Of a DNA stretch of 64,000 nt, positions 1 to 11,302 are shown in pieces. Origin of the DNA: Progne subis subis (taxonomy: Eukaryota > Chordata > Aves > Passeriformes > Hirundinidae). Below the pieces are notes generated by a model that saw only the letters and a program-made list of their open reading frames with translations, did no database searches and was not told the DNA's origin. Position 1 is the first letter of the stretch; the number at the start of each line of letters is the position of its first letter. The stretch covers positions 320,001 to 384,000 of the forward strand of contig JAKJHU010000076.1 in assembly GCA_022316685.1 (NCBI GenBank), written 5' to 3'. The translations under genes and the position numbers were made by a program.

Positions 1-984
1 TCATCATGGCTGGCAGTAGGTGTTTTGCTGTGTTGAAACCTCAAAAACTTGGTTTTTTACAAGGTCTGAACTCTCAAGTCATAAAAGTGATATCAGTCTG
101 ACTGCCTGCTTGCTTTTGCCATGTTTTGCTTCTAACTTAAGAGCACTAGTTATTTTCAAGAGAAATTGATGTTAACACCTCTTCATAGTTGAAAAAGCCT
201 TACAAATGATGTTGCAAATGGTTTGATGTTTTCTCAGGATTGGTCCTTCACCCTTCTGTTCTGGGTTTCTGTTAAGGGAGCAGTGGTTCTTGCTGATGTA
301 AGCCTTGGTTTTGGTTACACCTGTTGTAAAGTAGATGGCAGATTTTCTGCATCCTCCACATCTCAGTAAAGGGTTTACATTTATAGCAACGGTATTCATT
401 TTTTGATCTCAAAAAAACATGCAGATGAGTTCTGGTACTGGTAAGAGAGAAGCTGGATTATGAGCAAGTTGCTTGGCAGATGCAGTGGTTAATTGTATGC
501 CTATTGGAAGTTTGTGCACATTTCTGGACATTTGTAGCAATATCCGGATTTTTTTACCATTGCTTTTCATAGGTACGCTGAACTTGTAGCTGAGAAGTAA
601 ACAGAATTCAAAAAAACTGTTAAATATATAATGATAAAATATCATTATGTGACTGGATATATATTTACACAATGTAGAATAATCGTTCCAGAACCTACTG
701 GGTGAACAAAATGTATTTCTTAAAGATTTCCAGTAATACTTTCATAGTATTGAGGGGTAAATGGGATAATTAAAATTAAGGACATTTAAATGAGTTTCTC
801 GTGTATATTTATGCATGAGACTCATGCTGCTAGATAGAATTTTTCAGCAATTGCTACCTAACCTCTTTAATAGTGTCCCTTTTAATTCTAATGGAAAGGA
901 AACAGGCTGAAGAGTCATAAGTTAGGCTTTAATTTAATTTGTTTGCTTATCTAAAGATAAACAAAATTTTAAGATAACTCAAAA
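1..984. other. unique AT-rich sequence, no gene seen
   Basis: No repeat family, RNA gene or credible reading frame is visible. The two minus-strand frames at 172-399 and 409-672 are short, resemble no family I recognise, and fit chance in AT-rich DNA. Confidence 0.5.
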
Positions 985-1070
985 TTAAAAACAAAAAACC
1001 AAAAACAAACAAACAAACAAACAAAACAAACAAACAAACAAACAAAAAACCCCAAAAAACCAACAGCCAC
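985..1070. repeat. (AAAC)n simple repeat, imperfect
   Basis: The tract is A-rich with AAAC units, interrupted by AAAAC and C runs. It is a low-complexity microsatellite with no coding content. Confidence 0.9.
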
Positions 1071-1631
1071 AAAACAGAGAGAAAGAGGTATATTTAATGT
1101 GAATTCACTGAACCAGATCTCTTGAGACCAGAGATCACAAGTGTTTGCAAAATATGTTTCTGATGGACAGACACATTAAGAAATGCATAGCCAATATGTA
1201 CAGATTGACTGGCTCAAAGCCTTTGACATAGTCATTCCAAAATGTGCTGTGACTGGAGTAGTCTATTTTCCTTGGTGATAAATAAGTATGAAAAAGAAGG
1301 TTTTATTCAGAATGATGTGTATCAACTCTAGTAGTATCTTGCACAAGTGCTAGAGAGAGATATGGTCATTCAGAACAAAATCCTCCACAAGAAAACTTGA
1401 CATGCAGAATATATTTTCTCACTGTTACTACAGTACTGTTTAACACTACAATACATTGCTGAAATTAGGTTCAACTCATTGTCAGATGAACTTTATCCTT
1501 TCAGAACTTTAAAACTTCCAAGGATGCAGACTTTACTCTTGGCAATCTATTTAATATTGACTTCTTTCATTCCTATATTTCGAGAAGTCAGGTAAAGTCT
1601 TTGGTGATTGGAAAATAGAGAATCATCACTA
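1071..1631. other. unique sequence, nothing recognised
   Basis: AT-rich non-repetitive DNA lies between two tetranucleotide repeats. I see no reading frame, RNA or transposon signature in it. Confidence 0.5.
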
Positions 1632-1651
1632 TAATTAAAATAAATAAATAA

Positions 1652-1691
<40 letters not shown>

Positions 1692-1693
1692 GT
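1632..1693. repeat. (AAAT)n microsatellite
   Basis: About 60 bp of TAAA/AAAT units with few interruptions end immediately upstream of the CR1 fragment that begins near 1701. The adjacency may be coincidental. Confidence 0.93.
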
Positions 1694-1700
1694 AAAAAGG

Positions 1701-2707
1701 AGGACCCAAGGAACTACAAAATGGTGAGTCTCACCTCTATGCCTGGGAGGCTGGTGATGAGTTGTGTCCTTCAGGGCTCATTTTGGGAACAGTGCTCTGC
1801 AATATCTTTGTGAATGACACAGACAGTGAGATTAAAAAGCACCCTCAGCAAGTTTGCAGATGACAAGAAGCTGAATGGTGAGGATGACAGAACAAAAAGA
1901 TGGAAAGCATCTAGAGGGACCTGGAAAAAAACTTGAGATGTGAGCCCACAAGAACATATTGAGGTTCAGCAAGTTCAAGTGCAGGGTGCTGCACCTAGGT
2001 TGGGGCAATCCCACGCATGAGAACAGACTGGGAGGAGAAGTTTTGGAGAGCAGCCTGAGGAGAAGAGCTTGGGGGTTCTGGTGGACATGAGCCGGCAGTG
2101 TGTGCTTATAGCCCGAAAAGGCAACCATATCCTGGGCTGCATCAGAAGAGGAATGCCTAGCAGGTTGAAGGAGGTGATTCTTCTTCTCTACTCTGCCCTC
2201 ATGAGACCCCACCTGCAGTGCTGCATCCATCTCTGGGGTCTTCAGCACAGAAAAGACATGGACCTGTTGGAGCAGGTCCAGCGGAGTGCCACTAAGCTGG
2301 TCAGAGAGGTCGAGCATCCCTCCTGTGAAGACAGGCTGAGACAGCTGAGGTAGAATTCCCTGGAGAAAAGAAGTCTGTGGGGAGAATATGATATAGCCTT
2401 CAGGTACTTTAAGGGTGCTTATAAAATAGAGGGGATAGAGATAGATCAAGGGAAAATGGTTTTTAAAAAGAGAGGATTTAAGTTAGACGTTTAGAAGAAA
2501 TTCTTTACTCTGAGGGTGGTGAGGTAAAGAAGCAGGTTGAGAAGCTGTAGATGTCCCATACCTGGCGGTGTTCAAAGCCAGATTGGATGGGGCCCTGTAC
2601 AATCTGATTTAGTGGGTGGCATCCCTGCTTACAGCGGGCTTGTAACTAGATGATATTCAGGGTCTCTTGTAAAGCAAGGCATTCTATGACTCTATGATTC
2701 TATGATG
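1701..2707 (+). mobile_element. CR1 LINE fragment, 3' end, internally deleted
   Basis: This is the 3' part of a CR1 non-LTR retrotransposon. The first 50 bases translate to a reverse-transcriptase motif ending SLTSMPG. The sequence then jumps at about 1750 to the later RT segment (an LQGS motif, then an FVND-like stretch and the FADD region with CR1 spacing), so several hundred bases are deleted inside the copy. The frame at 2069-2353 encodes the CR1 RT C-terminus, with segments [29 protein letters not shown] and [17 protein letters not shown] 3' UTR follows and ends in ATTCTATG-type repeats near 2680-2705, the usual CR1 terminus. Frameshifts and stops make it non-functional. It is a pseudogene-like relic, not a host gene. 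Confidence 0.93.
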
Positions 2708-2829
2708 CTCTTTATCAATGTCTTTACAGGATGCAGTTGCGTAAAACTGGACAAAGAAGCTTTATAGCATTCCAAAGAGTGGCATGTAAATGGGAATAAG
2801 TAATTGTCTTGATTACTTGAATGTGCTCT

Positions 2830-3195
2830 CCTCTTGTTCCTGCAGCTCAGAATGCAGTAAGCCATTTCTGTTGCAGGTACACACTGATGGATTGTGCTCA
2901 GCTTGCTAACCACTGAAAACTCCAGGAATTTTCCAGCAGAACTGCCTGGAACCAGTCCATCCCAGCCTGTAACACTGCAAAAGGCTCTGCTTCCCATGTA
3001 CAGGAGTTTACATTTGTCTTTGCTGAATTTGACAAGGCTCCTGTTCAACTCATTCTTTCAGCAAGTTTGAGTCCTTCCACCCTCAATTGTATTGACTGTT
3101 CCTCCCCTCCTGGTTGTCACCTGCAAACTTGAAGAAAGGGCACTTCATCACCTCCTTCAGCTTATTGTTACGAACACTAAACAAGACAGATATGT
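2830..3195 (-). mobile_element. old antisense CR1 LINE fragment
   Basis: Read on the minus strand, this segment encodes pieces of the CR1 reverse transcriptase: NRSLVKFSKDKCKLLYMGS matches the usual NxxLxKFNKGKCKVLHLG region, and upstream of it lies a degraded KFAGD-like stretch at about 3125-3140. The copy is more decayed than its sense neighbour and lacks a CR1 3' tail. It lies tail to tail with the CR1 at 1701-2707, so the two fragments form an imperfect inverted pair about 1.5 kb long. Both borders are approximate, and the start could be anywhere between 2708 and 2880. Confidence 0.7.
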
Positions 3196-4517
3196 AATGC
3201 AACATTAGTGTTTCAAGAATTCAAATTGTTCATTTTGTCTTTCTGGTTCTGACACCAACAAGTCTCCCTCCTAACTGTTCTTAACTCTGACCTGCTGAAC
3301 TAAAGGTAAATTGATGGGCACTACACCAGAGAATGTCTTTTATGTCATTGAAAATGTTTTCTGAAAGGAGACCAAAAGATTGTGTCATTCATCGTACTGG
3401 GCATTCTTTCAACAAAGGGATTTCAAGAAAATCTCTGGTTCAGCAAATGCATAAAAGAGAATCTTTCCATTTTCATAGCTGTACAGTGCAGTACTAGCAG
3501 GGTAAGCCTGGCGTATAATTATCATTCCTGAGAATGAATTGAAATAAAGGATCTTTATGATGAAATATGTACTGTAAAATGCGAGTGCTATGTTCTATGG
3601 ATTGTGATTATTTTGAAGTCTTAAATTAAATTAATGTTTTCAGAAGCAAACACAGGCTATTTAGATGCCAAATTCTTTTGTTTTCATAAGTGTCCCTTTG
3701 AAGGCACAGAATCCAGCATTTAGCATTTGGCATCTAATTAACTTGTTATCAGGGAGGAAGTCATAGAGCAATGCCATTCCCCATTCTTGTAAGTGCCAGA
3801 ATCTGTTTTAAAACTGTGGAGGCGGAGCACTAATAATAACAGCTTTCTTAGCTTTACTCCTTTCCTTCCAGCTCTACACCATACCTTAAAGAAATCCTCC
3901 CCCTAACTCAGGGGAAAAAAAAGGCAATAAAAAATAAATCCTAAAAAACCCCTCCATAGCAAGATGTAACCCTCAGAATGTTTCCTATTATTAATATACA
4001 TTGTTCTTTTATTCTGCTTGGAGAAGCCTCATTCTTAGTACATTTTTAAGTTAATGGAGATGAGATTCTGGGGAAGATGAATTAGGGAGTTTGCATATTT
4101 TCTATAACTAGACTTCCAGGAGACCAATTAATTTTAACTCGAATGATGGAAGGACAGTTCTATTATTCACCTTTTCAAAGTGCAGAACAGGCTTTGCTTG
4201 TATTGAGTAGGCTCATCAAATTTACATCACCAATTAATTAAATGTTTGTAGCAATAATTGACCTCAGGAGTAAGTAATTTGGTAATAAATAGATTCCACT
4301 GTTTCTAAATACGATTTTACTTACTCTAAGATGCTATTCATAGCCTCACAGCTTTGCCACAAATCTCATTAGCAATTTACTTAAATGCATATTCCATTGT
4401 AGAATTGACAGTGAATCAGAATGAAATTTAACAATAGAGATTTCAGAGCATGGTCCAAAAAAGAAAATAACATACATTCCTCTGAATTTTTTTCAGGGGC
4501 AGCTCAAATCTGAGAAG
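3196..4517. other. unique AT-rich stretch, possible conserved noncoding DNA
   Basis: No transposon or gene is recognised. The text is non-repetitive, with many homeobox-like AATTAATTA or TAAT words around 4200-4260 and a perfect 13-bp inverted repeat at 3661-3737. That is the look of a conserved noncoding element, but it cannot be shown from one genome. Confidence 0.3.
3661..3737. repeat. 13-bp perfect inverted repeat, 51-nt spacer
   Basis: TTAGATGCCAAAT at 3661-3673 is exactly complementary to ATTTGGCATCTAA at 3725-3737. The spacer has no obvious pairing of its own. The arms could be a stem in RNA or a pair of protein-binding half sites. Confidence 0.75.
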
Positions 4518-4738
4518 GGAAAAAAACCCTAAAAAACAAAAAAACCCAAACCAAACCAAAACAAAACAAAAACCCCAAACAAAACCAAAACCAAAGCAAA
4601 CAAACAAAAAACCAAAACCCCCCAACAAATAAACCAAACCATAACAAAACAAAACAAAAATAACCCCACCCAACAACAGAAAACCAAGCTAAATCCTGAT
4701 ATATTTAGTATCATGTTTTTCTATTTTTTTTTTTTTTT
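4518..4738. repeat. A/C-rich low-complexity tract and short poly-T
   Basis: Imperfect AAAAC, CCAAA and AACAA units run from about 4518 to 4686. A 15-base T run follows at 4724-4738. Long minus-strand frames rich in Phe, Leu and Gly cross this region only because the repeat lacks stops on that strand. Confidence 0.9.
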
Positions 4739-5988
4739 ATCTTCTTAAGGGGCATATCTCAATTTGAGTTCAGTAGGGTTTCAAGTAAAAAGGCAGGACC
4801 TTTTTATTAGTTTTGATGAAATACAGTGATAACCTCGAGAAACCAAAATGGACAGAAATTTCATGTCCTCCCTCTTCTAAACTATCGATTTATTACTCTG
4901 CTTTTGTTTAAAACCTATGAGCTAAGTTCAGAGGTGATGCATAAAATGTGTAATTTAGAGTCCTTTATGCTCAGTTAGACACCTTAAGACCTACTTACAC
5001 TCACTTACTACAGTATAAGTCAGTGAAATGGAGTGTAGATGGATGTGATTTACATGTGGAGGAGCTGGCAGTGTGAGAAGGCATTACCTTTAGGAGGGAA
5101 TAGACTTTGTATGAGCACTTTCTAATGTTCAGGTGGTTTTCTTGCTACTCCTATGTACCCCTGACTAAAGATGTCTGCATTTGACTGCTTAAGCTCCTGC
5201 ACACTCAGTGAGACTTGCTGGGCCAAAAGCACTGATGAAATATAAGAAGCATGATAAAAGCTGTGTGCTGAGCAGTGAGTATGGGGTTTATAAATAAGTA
5301 ACTAAAGGCTATGCTTCCCATTCCTCTTTGTAGTTAGCTGTAAATACAGCAGTTTTGTAGTTACTTGTAATGACTGTTCTCATCTATGGTTCTTGCTCTG
5401 CTTTCTGCAAGAAAAGAAGAAAGGGAAGATTTTTACATCCAGTGCACGCTACATGTTTTGCCCTGATGCCTTGTTTGACAAGCTGGCAGGTAAGAGGAAA
5501 GCTCCACCATATTTTCTGTGGGATAAGAACATGCACCTGGCAGTTACCACGTTGCTGTAATTTCACACTCATACCCTGCGGTAAGTTGCTCTTTTGCCAA
5601 GTGAGCTATGTAAAACCTTGTCAGCTCCCAGAGTTGTACCACTTGAAACATGCCTGTTGAAACACTACCAGTACAGAGGCAATTCCTGCAGGATAAAGAA
5701 CCATAAATCTATTAATATCAGTTTCTACTGCCTTAAAACCTCTCCTGGTAGAATACCAATTTAATAATGAAAAACACCCCAAAACCTGACCAAAATACCT
5801 AGCCTTAGATCATGGTTATAACATAAGCAAGACTCAAGTTAATCTGAAGTACAAAGAAAATAGTGGGATAAAGCATAAAGAAGAAAGGAAGAAAAGTAAT
5901 GGTGATATAAGCTATCCTAGTAAAGTCTCTGGGAATACTTTAGCCTGGGCTCCCCTGGAAAGTTCGGAGCGTATATAGATAAGGTGTG
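4739..5988. other. unique sequence, nothing recognised
   Basis: Short frames at 5370-5660 (plus) and 5384-5572 (minus) overlap on opposite strands and match no family I know. No transposon ends or RNA genes were seen. Confidence 0.45.
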
Positions 5989-6200
5989 GGGAAAAAAAAA
6001 AAACAAAAAAAAACACAAAGCAAAAAATTGTATCCAGCTTTTGCTTTGCTGGCAAAAACAAATGCAATTGTTCTGGCAAAAAAAAAAAATATTTCAGCAA
6101 GTGTTCATTTTGCTCAAAATTATATACTAGCTTTGCTTTTTTTTTTTTTTTTTCATTTTTCATTTCTTTTTTTGTTGTTGTTGTTGTCGTTGTTTTGTTT
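5989..6200. repeat. mixed A-rich / T-rich low-complexity region
   Basis: An A-rich run at 5990-6020, a second at 6079-6090, an 18-base T run near 6138 and a TTG-repeat at about 6173-6198 lie close together. Reading frames on both strands here are homopolymer translations. Confidence 0.85.
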
Positions 6201-7390
6201 TCCTTTAATTCCACATTTTGATAGAGAGCCTTTATCAACTCATTATTGTAGTTATATGTTTAATTACACAAGATGATAAAGGTATTCATATGAGTGTTAT
6301 CTATATGTAAGCTTTTTGCTAAGTATATTAGTATTAGATATTGGTAAAGTTAAATTTTATAGACAGAAAGAATTTAGCCATTATATGAGTGATAATTTTT
6401 ATGTACAATTTTTTTTTTTCCAGCTAAATTCTAAATAGGTTTCTAACCACAATAAGTAAACCTACTCTAGGATTAAATTGCTATTTCAGCTTGCATTCAA
6501 ATCTCGATTTATACCAATAAGATTTTGCAGTGCAGCCAAAAGCTTTTTTGGTGCAGGACTGAATCTGGCTAATGCTTTCTGAAACTGTAGTCAAGACAAA
6601 GAAAGTAATTTTTTGTTGCATATTAGAATGATCATGTGTTCCAATATAAATCCAATTCACTTTCTATACAACTAGCTTCATCTTGATTATAATTATAAAT
6701 CTGGTCTTTTTCACTTGTTTCTAAATGAAGTCTTGCAACCAAGTTTGAATTTACACAGGCATATTTCCCAGATAGAATATTTATTCTAAAATGATGAACA
6801 TTAATGTCACCTAACTCATCTATTAAATCCTTCTTTCAATAATAAAGACATGAAGTCATCAAAAATTTTACCTAATTGGTGGCTACAGTTATGGTCCATT
6901 TTCAGCTCATTGTTAAATTGTACCCCAGAGCAACCCAAAATATTTACCTAATTAATAATTAAAGGATAGCCTATCTGTTTCTGTTTCAAAATATTTAGCA
7001 TTATATCTCAAAACAAGTGCTGTAAAAGAAACAAAATATAATTGAGGATAAATACGGCACTGAGTTTAAAAATAAAAGGAAGAGTTTGGGAGATCCTGTA
7101 ACTAAAGAGGAAAGAAGGATTTCTTCTGATGCTCTTTGTTAAAAAAGAAATATGAAGTACAAGGAATAAATTTAGGAGAAAAAGAGAAAATATGCAAGCT
7201 CACTTACATAGTATAACCCCAAAGAGGATAATCAATGTGAGGCCACCTGGACTTATTGCTGATGTTCCTGTGAACAAACCTTTATTTTAAGGGAAACTGA
7301 CTCAGCAAAGCAGATAGCTATGGCAAATGCCAGTGAAACTATTTTCTATGAACCAGCAAGGTTTTGGCAAGAGTTTGTGTGCATAAACGC
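6201..7390. other. unique AT-rich sequence, nothing recognised
   Basis: AT-rich non-repetitive DNA without a credible frame, transposon end or RNA gene. Confidence 0.45.
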
Positions 7391-7902
7391 AGTTAAAGGA
7401 ACCAGCAGTCTGCCCCCACGGGGGCTGTTTCAGTGGCCGTGATCAGCAGGGTCACTTGGGGCAGGATGAGACTGGGGACAGAGACCTGTCTGACCTGAGA
7501 ACTCATCACAGAGTGGAAGAGTGGATTTGCCAGCACCACTGTGACATTTGAAAAGTATGGCTGTGGCTTTGGAATTAACTAAAGGGAATATAATTATCTA
7601 TGATATTTATGTGTCTCTAGTTACTGTGCTATTTTGGTGCCAACTGTAGAGCTGGGATAATGGCAGTGGCCCAAGTAGATACTTCTCTTGCCATGGTTCT
7701 TCTGAGTACAGAAGGAGACTTTATATTTCTTTGTCTTCTTGCATTTTGTTACTTACAGCATACCTGTGGATACCACATTGTGTCGCCAAGATTCACAATT
7801 AACATGAAAAAAAGGCAGAAAATAAACAAGAATGATAGAATTTATTTCATACAGTCACTGGAGATATAGATTCACCTTGGCACATATTAACATAGGAGTT
7901 CA
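7391..7902. other. GC-elevated then unique sequence, unclassified
   Basis: At 7391-7560 the base composition rises and a short palindrome, GCCCCCACGGGGGC, sits near 7411-7424. I cannot assign this to a repeat family. The rest, up to the LTR target site, is ordinary unique sequence. Confidence 0.35.
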
Positions 7903-7907
7903 GGAAG

Positions 7908-8300
7908 TGTCACCGAGACACGCAAAGCAGTCACACGTAGACGAGAAATTTCGCAGGGCAGAGAGGTTCCTCCGTGCCAGCTCAAGGCTGAGTCAGGGCG
8001 GAGAAAGACTCCTTGTTTATTTCTTACTTTTTATACATTTGTGGGTCTGGCTAAAGATTGGCTTCTGGAGTTAAAGACCCCTCAGCCTCAGTGGCCAGAC
8101 CAATTGTCAGTTACAATTGTTTTCAGGTTAGAAATATGCAAACAAAGGACAGAGAATGAAAAACAAAGGATTTATTTATGTTACATATGTGGGAAAAATG
8201 TAGAAACTGCTCCTAATATTTTGAAGTAACTAAAAGATCTGACTCCATTTTTATAAAAATCAAAAGGCTATGAAAAACTCAGAAAAACCAAGGTAACGCA
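7908..8300 (-). mobile_element. solo LTR of an endogenous retrovirus (family A, copy 1)
   Basis: A 393-bp LTR begins TGTCACCG and ends GTAACGCA on the plus strand. The 5-bp target-site duplication GGAAG lies at 7903-7907 and 8301-8305; it would be 6 bp, AGGAAG, if the last A is shared. Read on the minus strand it carries a TATA motif (TATAAAAAGTA) followed within about 10 bases by AATAAA, the compact promoter and polyadenylation layout seen in avian class II (ERVK-like) LTRs. A second copy in the opposite orientation lies at 58553-58950. No retroviral coding sequence flanks it, so it is a solo LTR left by LTR-LTR recombination. The class assignment is inference. Confidence 0.9.
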
Positions 8301-8305
8301 GGAAG

Positions 8306-10825
8306 TACATTGAGACTATGAACTCTTGTAACACGAAGCCCTAAAAATACTTTGTAATGAATTCATTACCTAGATTTAGTATTTTTTCTTTTTCATTCTC
8401 CTGCTTAATTTAATCAATTTTCTGGGAATTTTTGACTAAAATTCTATCTGAATTGTAGGATGAGGTTCTCGTTCATTTCCTTTTGACAGACTTTGACCAG
8501 TTAAATTTGAAGATATAAGAATTCACCAAACAAAATTAAAAGCTATTTGGGAACACCTTCATCTCCCCACAGTTTTAGTAAACATCTTCAACAGTTTTTT
8601 GTTAAATTCATCAGCACTTGTATCAGGCTTGGGAAGAATTGTAAAACTGAATAACTGCCTTTAAGCTGTTAGCAATGCTATGTCATTTAAGAACAACAAG
8701 GTTTTGGGTGCATTAACTAATTTTCTGCTTTGTAGAAGCCTTAATAGCACTTGCATGGGTAAATTAGGCATTTTCTTCAAACATTACCCTTCTATTGAAG
8801 AAATTCCTATACATGCAAAAACGTGCAACGTTACCTAAACCCATCTACTTGTTTTAGCTAGGATTCTTTTTTATAAGGAGAGTGCCTAGCAATTGTAGAT
8901 GTTTATTGCATAGTTGCTTATTGACTAGGAATCTGACTTACTTGAGAAGTCTTAAAAAAAACCAAACCAAAACAAATAAACTTTTTTTTAAAGAGCAGAT
9001 TCATTGCTACAGTATTTTCAAAGGTACCTCACCTTTCTAAGGTAGTTCTGCACCTTTAGGATTTGAAATATTTTATAAAGTCTGATGCCTGAGGTTTATA
9101 CACGACATAATCCCAACCTTTTGTTCTTGTTATTTGTTTTTAAAGGGCAGACTGTTTTTGTTCAGGGGGTACATATTTTTAGGGTGAAGAAAAATATACC
9201 TTCAAAGGTACAAAGCTTTAATAAAATCTAGGACCCACATTCTGACTGAAATACTGTATCTTCTCTGAAGTAAAAAGAGGTGCTCCAGATTGTCAGAAGT
9301 GTGAAATGAGAACAGGATCCTTCCCTAACATGCATCACTGTGAATTTTAACACCATACATATGTCTAAAATCCAAAGAAATTCATATCTATATTTGACTT
9401 TGGAAGCACATGAAATTTGAGTGAGCAGTTTTCTCAACCAAGAATTAAAAATAGGAGATAGAGGTATCTAATGCAGAGCAAAATCAAATAAAAATGGCAT
9501 ATGAATCAGTGAACAATTCACACTATGACCTTGTTGATTGGTTCATGAATAGTTTATGTTCTCTCAATCTTTATATTAAGCAGAATTACTCCTGATTTTA
9601 TGATGTTGCCTGCATTTAAAACAGCATATTCCCTGATCATTGACAGGTCTCTTTTGGGTCAAGTTTTTGCTGTTGTATTCATCAAATAAATTCATATTTG
9701 ATACTATAGAATGAGATAAGGTAATCCACTGTAGCAGTGCTAATGTTATACCTCACCACCTATTTTTTCTAAATGTCACTGTTGGTACTATTGGAAGAGG
9801 AGTGTATTGAAGCATATTTACTTAGGGAAAGCCTAGACCAGTCACAGCAAGCCAGGAAGAGAGGAGTTTTCTAAAGTCTAGTCTAATTGATTGGAAATTA
9901 TCATCTGTCCCATACAAAGGGAGAGCTAACAAACATTTCTCAGAGAAGAAATAGTCACTGAGATCTTTAATGAAAAGCAGAAAAAATCTGTGTTTCAAAG
10001 GAAATGAAATAGTCAACGGGTCTGTAATATCCCGAGTTTCCTACTCTTCATCTTTTTCCATGTCTGACTGTGATGGCAGCATTTTGGGTCTGAGGTCATT
10101 CCATCTACAATCTTGGTGAACCTTTCTTCTTCTATCTGATATCTCAAGCAACAAAGGACAACCATACACTGCTAAGAAGAACATGATTCTCTCCAGATCC
10201 CTTTTCCTCGTGCCTGTAATATATGCTTAAAAGATATGACATTGTTCTCAAGAAAGATCTATTTTCTATATGCATTATCTAATCCCACTAAAAACTCCAT
10301 GGAGTTTTTTTCACTTAGGCACACAGATGAGCAATTTTTTATTGTTTGGAGAGCTCCATCTGTACTGTTTTATTAAACAGAATGAAAAGAGACAATCAAG
10401 CTTGATCAAAGCACTTTCAACAAAGTATCTCGGATGTATGGAACCACAGACAAATCCCCTCTTATGTCCGTCACTGACTCCCTACAGGAACATTAATTAG
10501 AGCAAGAATAGAATGGTGGACTCTGGATGTCCTTTCTATCCCGAATTACTGCATGATTCTAAGACCACATTTTGGTTTTCTTTGGTTCATGTTATGGTGC
10601 TTAAGGTTGAAGTGTGGACCTCTCTTTTACCATAGGAAAAAAATTTTAGCCTTAAGAATAATTTCCTTAAATGAATCTAGTAATTTGCATGCTTAGGAAT
10701 CACTGAGTTAGTAAATGAAAGAATAGGTGACACCAATCTGCAAAACATAAAATAAAATGCATTACATTTCACCATTAAAACTCACATTTTTATCCTCAGA
10801 ATTCCATGTAAAAACAATTAGTGGG
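8306..10825. other. unique AT-rich sequence, no gene seen
   Basis: An A-rich patch at about 8955-8982 is followed by a short T run. Frames at 9228-9437, 9822-10016 and 10270-10500 are short and unrelated to any family I recognise. No transposon is apparent. Confidence 0.45.
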
Positions 10826-11302
10826 CTAGTCAAGTAAATCAGATCTCAACCCATGGTTGAGAACCTCAGAAACCACAGAGTACAGCCTGACTGTTGATGT
10901 AGCCTGGTATCCCACCCTGACAGCACGGCATGGAAGCCATCCATTCGATATGCTGTCACTTCTTAACCTGGTCATCCAGGTTAAGAAGGGGAAAAAATAG
11001 AATATAAGGAGGACTTTCTTTTCTTTGCTCCTTGCCTTCTTGACTATTTGGATAAGATTAAATGGGATAATGTGAATATCAGTGATGACATCTTTCCTGG
11101 TTTGTCTACTTTGGATAATCATTAGTTCAGAGTTTGGCTTGACTTGGATTTGAAATCTGATTTTCACCTCTTGGTATCTTTTCAGCTGCCTCAGAAAGAT
11201 GACAGGATAAGAGTAAAATTCTCTTACCAAGGACACAAGCAGACAACAGCTAGCACAAGGCATATGCTGTGACAGGAAAAGCCACAGGTGTTTCAGGATC
11301 AC
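10826..11302 (-). other. unrecognised 158-codon open frame
   Basis: This is the longest ATG-started frame outside repeats. The predicted product has hydrophobic N-terminal and central patches and no domain I recognise. The coding strand shows no splice context or codon bias that would set it apart from chance. A perfect 13-bp-stem hairpin (10959-10988) lies inside the frame near its 3' end, which argues against ordinary coding. It is more likely a chance frame than a gene. Confidence 0.12.
10959..10988. repeat. perfect 13-bp-stem hairpin, 4-nt loop
   Basis: CTTCTTAACCTGG, loop TCAT, CCAGGTTAAGAAG. All 13 pairs are Watson-Crick. A transcript from either strand would fold into a short, stable stem-loop. 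It is too short for a typical pre-miRNA. Confidence 0.9.

Noticed and set aside
2069..2353. 94-codon plus-strand frame
   Set aside because: It is the reverse-transcriptase C-terminus of a decayed CR1, not a host gene.
4443..4714. Two overlapping Phe/Leu/Gly-rich minus-strand frames
   Set aside because: They come from an A/C-rich low-complexity tract.
5912..6276. Frames with runs of Lys, Thr or Phe on both strands
   Set aside because: They are homopolymer and TTG-repeat translations.
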